From Brevundimonas sp. UBA5866 (lineage in GTDB: Bacteria; Pseudomonadota; Alphaproteobacteria; Caulobacterales; Caulobacteraceae), in the NCBI RefSeq assembly GCF_002432125.1, contig NZ_DJFS01000009.1, forward strand, positions 1 through 6,160: DNA of 6,160 nt, given 5' to 3'. The translations under genes were made by a program, and so were the position numbers. Within the stretch, counting starts at the first letter, position 1, and the number at the start of each line of letters is the position of its first letter. A model generated the notes under the pieces. That model did not search any database. It was not told where the DNA came from and saw only the letters and a list, made by a program, of their open reading frames with translations. Below are positions 1 through 5,300 of this stretch, piece after piece.

Positions 1-1
1 C

Positions 2-166
2 GAGCCCATCCGGTATGACAAGCGCAGATACAAACGACGCAACCGCATCGAAATCATGTTCGGTCGTCTGAAAGACTGGCGACGCATTGCCACGCTTTAT
101 GATCAGTGCCCGAACGTCTTCCTCTCCGCCATAGCCCTCGCCGCTACAGTGCTCTTTTGGCTATGA
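2..166 (+). CDS. IS5-family transposase, C-terminal end (5' part outside window)
   Basis: This is the last 54 residues of a DDE transposase of the IS5 family (IS427-like group), read in frame from base 2 to the TGA at 164-166. The fragment has the family signature Y-(2)-R-(3)-E-(6)-K at Y10, R13, E17 and K24; E17 is the third catalytic acid that binds the divalent metal during strand transfer. Next comes the typical FGRLKDWRRIA segment and the closing LSAIALAATVLFWL. The start, the first two catalytic Asp residues and the left end of the element lie outside the window, so I cannot say whether the copy is intact. It points away from any host gene function and marks the left edge of the copper island. 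The family call is secure; the subgroup is less so. Confidence 0.9.
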   Translation, partial: EPIRYDKRRYKRRNRIEIMFGRLKDWRRIATLYDQCPNVFLSAIALAATVLFWL

Positions 167-180
167 GTCCTGAGCCTAGG
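164..180. repeat. Probable right end (terminal inverted repeat) of the IS5-family element
   Basis: IS5-family elements end within a few tens of bases after the transposase stop. Here the stop runs into TGAGTCCTGAGCCTAGG, and CTAG at 176-179 would fit a short TA-centred target duplication. The left end is not in the window, so the inverted repeat cannot be matched and the exact boundary is an inference. Confidence 0.35.
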
Positions 181-287
181 CTGGCTCAGAACCGCAGCCG
201 TCCGGATGGGCGGCCATCGCGCCGGAGATGACCAACATGATGAGGGTGTCGACGTCTCCAGCGTCGGACCCTGAATCGGCCACCTTT
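167..287. other. Intergenic stretch between IS end and the copC promoter, no gene seen
   Basis: I see no reading frame here with a plausible start, ribosome-binding site and recognisable product on either strand. It may hold debris of the sequence into which the IS inserted, but I cannot identify it. Confidence 0.5.
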
Positions 288-312
288 GAGGGAAGCACCG
301 GTCGGGCGCGTA
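288..312 (+). promoter_or_regulatory. Putative ECF sigma promoter of copCD (GAGGG-N16-CGTA)
   Basis: The -35-like GAGGG lies at 288-292 and the -10-like CGTA at 309-312, with a 16-base spacer. The same element with the same spacing precedes the other three transcription units of the island. The CGTA ends 42 bases before the copC ATG, leaving a leader of about 35 bases. I infer recognition by the ECF sigma factor encoded at 4670-5251. Confidence 0.6.
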
Positions 313-354
313 GAGATACACAGGGCCAGGATCGGCCAATGTCTGGAGACGATT

Positions 355-717
355 ATGCGTAACTTCAATCCCGCGCCCTTCATCGCCGTCGCGGCGGTCG
401 TAACCTTCGCCGCTGGACCGGCGGCGGCTCACGCCCGTCTGGTCAGCGCAAACCCCGCGCCCAACTCGACCGTGGCTGCGACTCAGACACTGACGCTCAC
501 CTTCAGCGAGCGCTCTGTTGCCGCTTTTTCCGGCTTTGACGTCGTCAATGCGGCGGGGGAGAAGGTCCCACTTCGGAATTCGGTTGCTGAAGACGGTAAA
601 ACCCTGACAGGGACCCTGGCCCGCCCGCTGGCTGCTGGCGCCTACCGTATCGACTGGCGCATCGCGTCAAGCGACGGCCACCGGATGACGGGTTCCTACA
701 CCTTCTCGGTGCGCTGA
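355..717 (+). CDS. copC: Periplasmic copper-binding protein CopC
   Basis: CopC is a small periplasmic beta-barrel copper carrier thought to pass copper to the membrane protein CopD. The product is 120 residues. Residues 1-25 form a Sec signal peptide ending AAA, so the mature chain starts with H26 in HARLVSANPAPNS, the hallmark N-terminus whose first His is a Cu(II) ligand. The second half of the Cu(II) site is D107 and H109 in SSDGHRMTGSYTF. There is no Met-rich loop, so this looks like a Cu(II)-only CopC rather than the two-site Cu(I)/Cu(II) type of PcoC. I chose the ATG at 355 because GGAGA lies 5 bases upstream and it gives a proper signal peptide; the frame is open back to 286, but a start there would add 23 unlikely residues. 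Its stop is 4 bases before copD, so the two form an operon. Confidence 0.93.
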   Translation: MRNFNPAPFIAVAAVVTFAAGPAAAHARLVSANPAPNSTVAATQTLTLTFSERSVAAFSGFDVVNAAGEKVPLRNSVAEDGKTLTGTLARPLAAGAYRIDWRIASSDGHRMTGSYTFSVR

Positions 718-721
718 CGCC

Positions 722-1636
722 GTGCTCGAATTCGCGATCATCGCCCTCCGCTGGCTTCAATACAGCGGTGCGGTCGTCCTTCTCGGCGCGCCGCTGTTCC
801 TGCTCTACAGCTTCAAGGGCGGCGACGCCCTGAACCTGACCTGGGCGCGTCCCACGTTGATCGTCTCGTCGGTCGTCGTGGCGATAGGCTCACTGGCCGC
901 CTTGGTGATGCAGACCGCCGTCATGGCGGGTTCGTTGAGCGAAGCCGTCAAGCCCGCTTCGCTATCCTTCATGGTCACCGGCACGACCTTGGGCATGGCC
1001 ATGGTCGCTCGGGCTGTCGTCGCAATTTTCAGCCTTGTCGCACTTGCCTCTCTGAAGCCTGGGCGAACGCTCTGGGGACTGACGGTGGGGGCAGGATTGA
1101 TTGTGGCCGCCAGCTTTGCCTGGACCGGCCATGGGGCCGCGACCGAGGGGGCTGGCGGGCTTCTCCACCTTGTTGCCGACATCATCCATGCTGCGGCCGC
1201 CGCATTGTGGCTGGGGGCTCTGGCAGCCTTGACAATCCTCCTGCTGCGCCGGGCCGCGCCGGACGATTTGACCATCCACAACGCCCTGCACGGCTTCGCC
1301 GGCCTTGGGACCCTGGCCGTCGTACTGCTGGTCCTGACCGGCCTCGTGAACAGTTGGTTCCTGGTCGGCCCCGCACGCGTTGGAGACCTGGGAGCCAGCG
1401 TCTACGGCCAGCTTCTGATCGCCAAACTCGTGTTGTTCGGCCTGATGCTCGCCCTGGCGGCCGGAAACCGCTTTCGCCTGACACCTGTCCTGGGTTCGGC
1501 GCTGGCGGGCGGCGAAGACACTCGACAGGCGCTTCAACGGCTCCGACGCAGCGTCGTCGCGGAGACGCTGGTCGGGGCTGCGTTGCTGGCCGTCGTCGCG
1601 GTGATGGGCACGCTCGCCCCGCCGTCGGCCATGTGA
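722..1636 (+). CDS. copD: Copper resistance membrane protein CopD
   Basis: CopD is an inner-membrane protein proposed to move copper between periplasm and cytoplasm together with CopC. The 304-residue product has about eight hydrophobic helices (roughly 5-28, 44-66, 86-110, 117-136, 150-175, 190-213, 228-248 and 277-298) and the CopD domain in its second half. Histidines H137 (WTGHG), H149 and H156 (IIHAAAAALWLG) sit in or next to the central helices, as is usual for the family, and are candidate copper ligands. The length is normal for stand-alone CopD. The start is a GTG only 4 bases after the copC stop, with no clear Shine-Dalgarno, so translation is probably coupled to copC. The gene ends 12 bases from the convergent stop at 1649, and I see no hairpin terminator between them. 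Confidence 0.92.
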   Translation: MLEFAIIALRWLQYSGAVVLLGAPLFLLYSFKGGDALNLTWARPTLIVSSVVVAIGSLAALVMQTAVMAGSLSEAVKPASLSFMVTGTTLGMAMVARAVVAIFSLVALASLKPGRTLWGLTVGAGLIVAASFAWTGHGAATEGAGGLLHLVADIIHAAAAALWLGALAALTILLLRRAAPDDLTIHNALHGFAGLGTLAVVLLVLTGLVNSWFLVGPARVGDLGASVYGQLLIAKLVLFGLMLALAAGNRFRLTPVLGSALAGGEDTRQALQRLRRSVVAETLVGAALLAVVAVMGTLAPPSAM

Positions 1637-1648
1637 CGTAGCGGACGC

Positions 1649-2140
1649 CTAACTGGGGGCGCGCGACGACCAGTCGATGTGATGGATGCGCCAGCCTTCG
1701 GCGTGCCGCTTCAGGACCATCGTCTCGGTCGTGAGCCGGTCCACGGCGCGGCTGTTGAATTGGCCCGTCGTGCGGCCTTCGCTGGTAATCCAGGCGACAT
1801 CGCCGTCGGCCCAGCCGGACCGCCGCGTCACCGTCGCCTCAGACGCAGCGGCGAAGGCGGCGTCTGAGCCCAGGTGGTGGGAGGCGTATTCGTCGCGCGA
1901 CCGCTCGGCCCCGCCTTCTTCAAAGATCATCACCTCCGGCGCCAACAGGGCCAGCGCGGCAGCCCTATCGCCGGCCTTGAGCGCGGCGTGAAAGGCATCA
2001 ACGGCGGTGGCGGCGTCCGCTGCTGCCACAGCTACCGAACCTACGGCGGGATCATGGCCGTGAGCGTGGTCTTGGGCGAAGGCGGGTGTCGCCGTGAACA
2101 CGGCGAACGACAGGATGAGGGCAAGGGATGTGCGAGACAT
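1649..2140 (-). CDS. Secreted NTF2/SnoaL-like (DUF4440-type) protein with His-rich N-terminus
   Basis: The product has 163 residues. Residues 1-22 form a Sec signal peptide (cleavage probably AFA/QD), followed by a His-rich mature start, DHAHGHD (H25, H27, H29), that could bind Cu(II). Residues 43-160 read as a cone-shaped NTF2/SnoaL fold: AVDAFHAALKAGDRAAALALLAP is the usual first helix pair, then a GDVAWITSEG strand and a closing GWRIHHIDWSSR strand. Members of this superfamily range from enzymes to simple binding proteins; no catalytic set is clear here, so I assign no reaction. The ATG at 2140 has GGAG 6 bases upstream and starts the signal peptide; the longer open frame upstream lacks these. 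It lies 49 bases after the DUF411 gene on the same strand with no promoter motif between, so it is probably the last gene of that operon. Confidence 0.8.
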   Translation of the reverse strand: MSRTSLALILSFAVFTATPAFAQDHAHGHDPAVGSVAVAAADAATAVDAFHAALKAGDRAAALALLAPEVMIFEEGGAERSRDEYASHHLGSDAAFAAASEATVTRRSGWADGDVAWITSEGRTTGQFNSRAVDRLTTETMVLKRHAEGWRIHHIDWSSRAPS

Positions 2141-2189
2141 TACAGGCTCCGGATTGTGGGTGATCTGAATGGGCTGAGCGCGATCTGCG

Positions 2190-2666
2190 TCAGGCCAGTT
2201 GGTTGTGGCGAGCGAACACGCGGGTCGCGCCCGAGCGAAGCACCAGCAGGGTGTCGTAGGGCTCCTTTTGTCCCTGCGGCGTCTCCATGCCGGGCGAACC
2301 GAGCGGCATGGCCGGCACGGCGATACCGATTGCGGTCGGTCGCTCGGCCAGCAGACGGATGACATCCTGAGCCGGCACATGACCCTCGACCAGATAGCCA
2401 TCGATCAGGCCGGTGTGACAGGAGGCCAGCGCGTCCGGTATTCCCCGACTGCTCCGGATCGACTGGAGGCTTGGAAGAACCGTGATGGTGGTGCTGAAGC
2501 CTGCCGCGCGCATGTGCGCGATCCATCCGTCGCAGCAGGCGCAGGTCGGCGTCTTGAAGACCGTCAGGTTCCTCGACGGACGCGTCTGAGCGCAGGCGGT
2601 TCCGGTCAAGCCGATGAACAGGCCGACGCCCAGCAGCAGGCGACGGTTCAAGTTGGCGGGGTTCAA
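2190..2666 (-). CDS. copG: DUF411 copper-resistance protein (CopG type), TTG start
   Basis: This is a DUF411 protein of 158 residues. The family is called CopG in some proteobacterial copper operons, is thioredoxin-like, and binds a copper cluster through cysteines in the periplasm. Residues 1-26 are a signal peptide (NRRLLLGVG, possibly Tat; cleavage about ACA/Q). The family signature KTPTCACCDGW carries C42, C44 and C45; C83-H84, GHVP (95-98) and VPAMPLGSPGME (117-128) are the other conserved blocks. The start is TTG: it is the only start codon between the in-frame upstream stop and the signal peptide, and a strong AAGGAG lies 7 bases before it. The TTG overlaps the stop of the upstream acyltransferase as TTGA, implying coupled translation. 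The symbol follows use for DUF411 in copper operons and is not related to the CopG plasmid repressor. Confidence 0.9.
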   Translation of the reverse strand: MNPANLNRRLLLGVGLFIGLTGTACAQTRPSRNLTVFKTPTCACCDGWIAHMRAAGFSTTITVLPSLQSIRSSRGIPDALASCHTGLIDGYLVEGHVPAQDVIRLLAERPTAIGIAVPAMPLGSPGMETPQGQKEPYDTLLVLRSGATRVFARHNQLA

Positions 2667-3816
2667 AAGGGTTCTCCTTGATCGCTGTGAATGGATCGTC
2701 TGGCTTCCACGGGATCAGCGCGTTGCGGTGCCATCCACGCCCGGAGCAGCCGACGGCCGGGGCGCTCGACGAAGACATGGATGGCTGCGGCGGCGGCGAG
2801 CGTCAACACCAGCATGGCGGCCAGCTCTGCCATGCCCATCCGGTAGTCACCGGGCCAGCCGAAGAACGCTTGCGCCGCGTTGCGCCAAACCATCAGGATT
2901 GGGATGTGGACGAGGTAGAGGGCGAACGAAGCCTCGCCTGCGAACAGGGCCACGGGATGGGACAGGCAGGTCCGCACACGTGCCTTGGCCAACAGAGCGA
3001 GCGATAGAACGAAGGGACCGGCCGCCGCGACGATAATGCGGTCGTCGGCGCCGAGTTGCATGAGAGTGAGCAGCGCGGCCGTGGTCGCCAAGGCGCCCAT
3101 GACCGACACGCGGGGCGACGGCGTCCAGCGCTGACCGAGGTAGTAGAGACCTATGCCATAGAGGAATTCAGGGACGATGCGCAGGATTCCCATGCTGTCC
3201 TCGGCCCGAGGCAACACCCGACCGAACTGAGCGCGATAGAATGCGTCGAGCGCGACGAACAGTATCGCTGCAAGTGCGATGATGACCCACGGTCTCGCCC
3301 GCAGCCGGAGAGCCAGAGCGGCGTAGGCGGGAAACGCAAGGTAGGCGAACCATTCCGCCGAAAGAGACCAGGCTGGACCATCCACAGGACCATGGTTTCG
3401 CGCGGAAACCAGGCCTGGACGAGCAACAGAGTGCCGGCGAAGTCAGCAGGGTTGAAGCGGCCCGGCTCCAATCCGACGCCGAACAGAGGCGCAAGCAACA
3501 CAAGTCCAAGCATGCCCAGCAGGATGAACAGATGAGCCGGATAAATCCGCGCGAACCGCGCCGCGAGGAACCTTCGGTAATCGGGGACGCCGTCCCCTTG
3601 CAGATACACGTGCGTGAGGATGAAGCCTGACAGGATGAAAAAGACGTCCACGCCTAGCCGCGCGCGATCCAACAGCCCGACGGCTTCGTCGGGAAGCATC
3701 CATTGAAGCTGGCAGTGAAACAGGACGACGCCGAGCGCGAGAAAGAACCTCACGCCGGTGAGCGGATCGAGCACGTCAGGAAAAGGAACCCGTATGGGGC
3801 CTGATCTGTCGTTCAT
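2663..3816 (-). pseudogene. Acyltransferase 3 family membrane protein, split by a one-base frameshift near 3381
   Basis: Acyltransferase 3 proteins are multi-helix inner-membrane enzymes that transfer acyl groups to sugars or lipids at the cell surface. The N-terminal frame, from the ATG at 3816 (GGGGGAG just upstream), has PLTGVRFFLALGVVLFH with the family's R-X10-H motif (R23, H34), then GVDVFFILSGFILTHVY. It runs well to LLVQAWFPRETMVLW, after which sense is lost and this frame stops at 3151. The C-terminal frame resumes immediately with the family block GPAWSLSAEWFAYLAFP and continues through about seven more helices to the TGA at 2665-2663. Adding one A, so that minus-strand TGGATGG becomes TGGAATGG, restores VLWNGPAWSLS and one 384-residue protein of normal family length. 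No slippery heptamer is present, so this is either a real recent mutation or a sequencing error. It is the first gene of the operon leading to the DUF411 gene. Confidence 0.85.
2674..2679 (-). promoter_or_regulatory. Strong Shine-Dalgarno that fixes the TTG start of the DUF411 gene
   Basis: The minus strand reads AAGGAG, 7 bases before the TTG at 2666-2664. It lies inside the end of the acyltransferase frame, so the DUF411 gene could be translated independently even though the upstream gene is broken. Confidence 0.8.
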
Positions 3817-3832
3817 ATCGCTCCCCCTTGAC

Positions 3833-3851
3833 CGACGGGATGTCCCGGTCG
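3833..3851. repeat. Imperfect dyad in the acyltransferase leader
   Basis: CGACGGGA at 3833-3840 and TCCCGGTCG at 3843-3851 are complementary except for one unpaired G (3847), around a 2-base centre TG. With the proposed start of the leftward transcript near 3857 it would lie in the leader RNA, 17 bases upstream of the ATG. It could instead be an operator half-site pair. No function can be assigned. Confidence 0.4.
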
Positions 3852-3863
3852 TTCTCTGGTATC

Positions 3864-3888
3864 TACGCGGGCGGCGGCTCATCCCCTC
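3864..3888 (-). promoter_or_regulatory. Putative ECF sigma promoter of the acyltransferase-copG-NTF2 operon (GAGGG-N16-CGTA)
   Basis: On the minus strand GAGGG lies at 3888-3884 and CGTA at 3867-3864, with a 16-base spacer. The CGTA ends 47 bases before the ATG at 3816. It is the mirror partner of the rightward promoter at 3891-3915. I found no such motif between the three downstream genes, in line with a single operon. Confidence 0.6.
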
Positions 3889-3897
3889 GTAAGGGGA
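3882..3897. repeat. Inverted repeat formed by two back-to-back -35 elements
   Basis: TCCCCT and AGGGGA arms of 6 bases flank CGTA. The dyad axis lies between 3889 and 3890, which is exactly the midpoint between the two divergent CGTA elements (3864-3867 and 3912-3915). The palindrome is therefore best explained as the overlapping -35 regions of two divergent promoters, not as a terminator or a repressor operator, although an operator role cannot be excluded. Confidence 0.6.
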
Positions 3898-3915
3898 ACG
3901 CGAAGCTGGCGCGTA
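3891..3915 (+). promoter_or_regulatory. Putative autoregulated ECF sigma promoter of the anti-sigma/sensor/sigma operon (AAGGG-N16-CGTA)
   Basis: AAGGG lies at 3891-3895 and CGTA at 3912-3915 with a 16-base spacer, ending 29 bases before the ATG at 3945. Autoregulation of this kind is usual for ECF sigma operons. This assignment rests on the motif shared with the other three units. Confidence 0.6.
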
Positions 3916-3944
3916 TGGCAGATGGGGCGTGAGGCAGGTGCGGA

Positions 3945-4223
3945 ATGATTGATGATATGGACAGACTGATTGGAATGGTTGCGCCAGATGACACCGCGCT
4001 GCTGGCCGGCGTGGAAGATGCCGTCTGGGCGCGGGTCAGTGAACGCAAGGACCGTGCGCGCCTAGGCCACGTCCGCGTAGCGGCTGTGGCGCTTGCCCTT
4101 GTCGTCGGCGTCACGAATGGAGGTCTGATGCTTCTAGCGCCTCGGCCGGAGCCTTCCGAAATGCGGATTTTCACCGTGTCGGCCGGTTTGTCGCCGCTCA
4201 CCACCCTGGACGTCCAGGGATGA
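3945..4223 (+). CDS. Small single-pass membrane anti-sigma factor, CnrY-like
   Basis: The product has 92 residues, close to the size of CnrY of Cupriavidus metallidurans. It has a soluble acidic/amphipathic N-terminus (1-43, with W28 and several Leu/Val that could pack on a sigma factor), one membrane helix at about 44-65 (RVAAVALALVVGV then LMLLA), and a short C-terminal tail (66-92). By analogy, the N-terminus holds the sigma factor in the cytoplasm and the tail contacts the sensor in the periplasm. I recognise it by size, topology and its place in the Y-X-H gene order rather than by a strong motif; such proteins diverge fast. The ATG at 3945 has a weak AGG 6 bases upstream; M5 at 3957 is an alternative start. 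Its stop overlaps the next start as ATGA, so the two are translationally coupled. Confidence 0.68.
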   Translation: MIDDMDRLIGMVAPDDTALLAGVEDAVWARVSERKDRARLGHVRVAAVALALVVGVTNGGLMLLAPRPEPSEMRIFTVSAGLSPLTTLDVQG

Positions 4224-4660
4224 GGGCGAACTGGAAGTCCATACTCATCACGGCGATCCTGGCGGCGCTGGCCAGCGGTGCGACGACCTGGGGGACCGCG
4301 ACCTGGGTCATGCGAGAGCGGCAGCCTCCTAACCTTCACAGCATCGTCCATAAAAAACTCGATCTGAGTCCAGATCAAGACCATCGCCTTGACGTCATCG
4401 AAGCCCGCTTCGCCGTTCAACGACCCGCGCTGGAGGCCGAAGTCCGCGCCGCCAATCGCGAACTGGCGGCTGCCATTGCCGCCAGCAACGGCGACACGCC
4501 CCAGGTTCAAGCGGCGGTGGATCATTTCCATGTCGCCATGGGCGATCTCCAGAAGGCGACAATCGCCCATGTCTTCGAGATGCGATCCGTATTGACCCCG
4601 GCCCAGGCCGAGGTGTTCGACAAAGCGGTCGTCGACGCTTTGCGTCACGACGCCGGATAA
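4220..4660 (+). CDS. Membrane-anchored periplasmic heavy-metal sensor, CnrX-like
   Basis: The product has 146 residues, near the 148 of CnrX. One N-terminal membrane anchor (about 7-30) is followed by an all-helical periplasmic domain of the heavy-metal resistance/CnrX fold: helices around 38-47, 50-88, 92-121 and 126-142, with the typical DLSPDQDHRLDVIEARF and LTPAQAEVFDKAV segments. H40 and H44 (HSIVH), E61, H117 and M121 (HVFEM) match the CnrX ligands H42, H46, E63, H119 and M123, all with an offset of exactly 2. Metal binding is therefore very likely and probably releases the anti-sigma factor. In CnrX this site senses Ni(II)/Co(II); the genes around this copy point to copper, so the true inducer is uncertain. 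It starts within the stop of the anti-sigma gene (ATGA) and ends 9 bases before the sigma gene. Confidence 0.88.
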   Translation: MRANWKSILITAILAALASGATTWGTATWVMRERQPPNLHSIVHKKLDLSPDQDHRLDVIEARFAVQRPALEAEVRAANRELAAAIAASNGDTPQVQAAVDHFHVAMGDLQKATIAHVFEMRSVLTPAQAEVFDKAVVDALRHDAG

Positions 4661-4669
4661 GCGCCGCGC

Positions 4670-5251
4670 GTGGAAGCCGAGCAGAGCATCGAGGTTCGCG
4701 CGGCAGGCGGAGACCGAGCCTCCTTCACCACCCTGATGGCTGCGACCAAGGGCGATCTGCATCGCTTCATCCGCCGCTATGTCGGTGACGAGGACGAGGC
4801 CCCCGACCTGTTGCAGGAGACCTATGTCGCCGCCTGGCTGGCCGTGCGACGATACGATCCGACGCGGCCCTTCGATGTCTGGCTGCGCTCCATCGCCCTG
4901 AACAAATGTCGCGATTGGAGCCGTCGGAGAGCGGTTCGCCGCGTCGTGCGCGGGGTCATGGGTCTTGATGCGCCCGAGGCGACAACGGTGAGCGACGATA
5001 CGCCTACACCCGAGGTCCGGCTGGACGACCTGCGCAGGGTGGCGGACCTGAAACGCGCGTTGGCAGACCTTCCGGACGGCCTGAAGGCTCCCCTCCTGCT
5101 CGCGACGCTCGAAGGGCGGTCTCATGCCGAGATCGCAACAATCCTGGGCGTCACGCCGAAGGCTGTGGAGACCCGCATCGCCCGCGCGCGCAAGAAATTA
5201 TCAGAGGTCTTGGCGCGCCAAGCCGAGCGAAGGCGCCTGACCCCGCCATGA
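4670..5251 (+). CDS. ECF-family RNA polymerase sigma factor, CnrH-like
   Basis: The product has 193 residues, the usual size for an ECF (group 4) sigma factor. Region 2 spans about 20-88: DLLQETYVAAWLAVRRYDP is the core-binding and -10 segment, and FDVWLRSIALNKCRDWSRRR completes region 2. A variable, acidic linker (100-122) leads to region 4 at about 128-178, with DLPDGLKAPLLLATLEGRSHAEIA and the helix-turn-helix at 151-172 that reads the -35 element. It probably directs transcription from the (A/G)AGGG-N16-CGTA sites of this window while not held by the anti-sigma factor. The GTG start lies 9 bases after the sensor stop, without a clear Shine-Dalgarno, so it depends on coupling. The next in-frame ATG (residue 23) would cut into region 2. 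The order anti-sigma, sensor, sigma is that of cnrYXH. Confidence 0.92.
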   Translation: MEAEQSIEVRAAGGDRASFTTLMAATKGDLHRFIRRYVGDEDEAPDLLQETYVAAWLAVRRYDPTRPFDVWLRSIALNKCRDWSRRRAVRRVVRGVMGLDAPEATTVSDDTPTPEVRLDDLRRVADLKRALADLPDGLKAPLLLATLEGRSHAEIATILGVTPKAVETRIARARKKLSEVLARQAERRRLTPP

Positions 5252-5300
5252 TGGGAAGGCGCAGAAGGCTTTGATCTGGGTGGCTGTGGCGTCCTGTCGC

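Noticed and set aside
286..354. N-terminal extension of CopC from the open frame upstream
   Set aside because: It would place 23 hydrophilic residues before the signal peptide and overlap the predicted promoter; the ATG at 355 has a good ribosome-binding site.
962..1537. Open frames on the minus strand and in another plus frame across copD
   Set aside because: CopD membrane helices and conserved histidines explain the region; the other frames are Arg/Pro- or Gln-rich shadows without a plausible start.
1637..1648. Bidirectional terminator between the convergent copD and NTF2-like genes
   Set aside because: The gap is only 12 bases and I found no stem-loop with a T tract there.
3375..3390. 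Programmed ribosomal frameshift in the acyltransferase gene
   Set aside because: No slippery heptamer, stimulatory stem-loop or internal Shine-Dalgarno is evident at the junction, and the family is not known for recoding.
3882..3897. Hairpin TCCCCT-CGTA-AGGGGA as a rho-independent terminator
   Set aside because: It lies between divergent genes, has no T run on either side, and is explained by two overlapping -35 elements.
3895..3915. GGAAC at 3895-3899 as the -35 of an EcfG-type general stress promoter
   Set aside because: The nearest CGT-type -10 lies only 12 bases away instead of 16-17. The AAGGG-N16-CGTA reading fits better and is shared with three other promoters.
3863..5125. Long open frame on the minus strand (about 420 codons) opposite the anti-sigma, sensor and sigma genes
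   Set aside because: It is a high-GC shadow: the plus-strand genes have recognisable domains and ligands, while this translation is low in sense and resembles no family.
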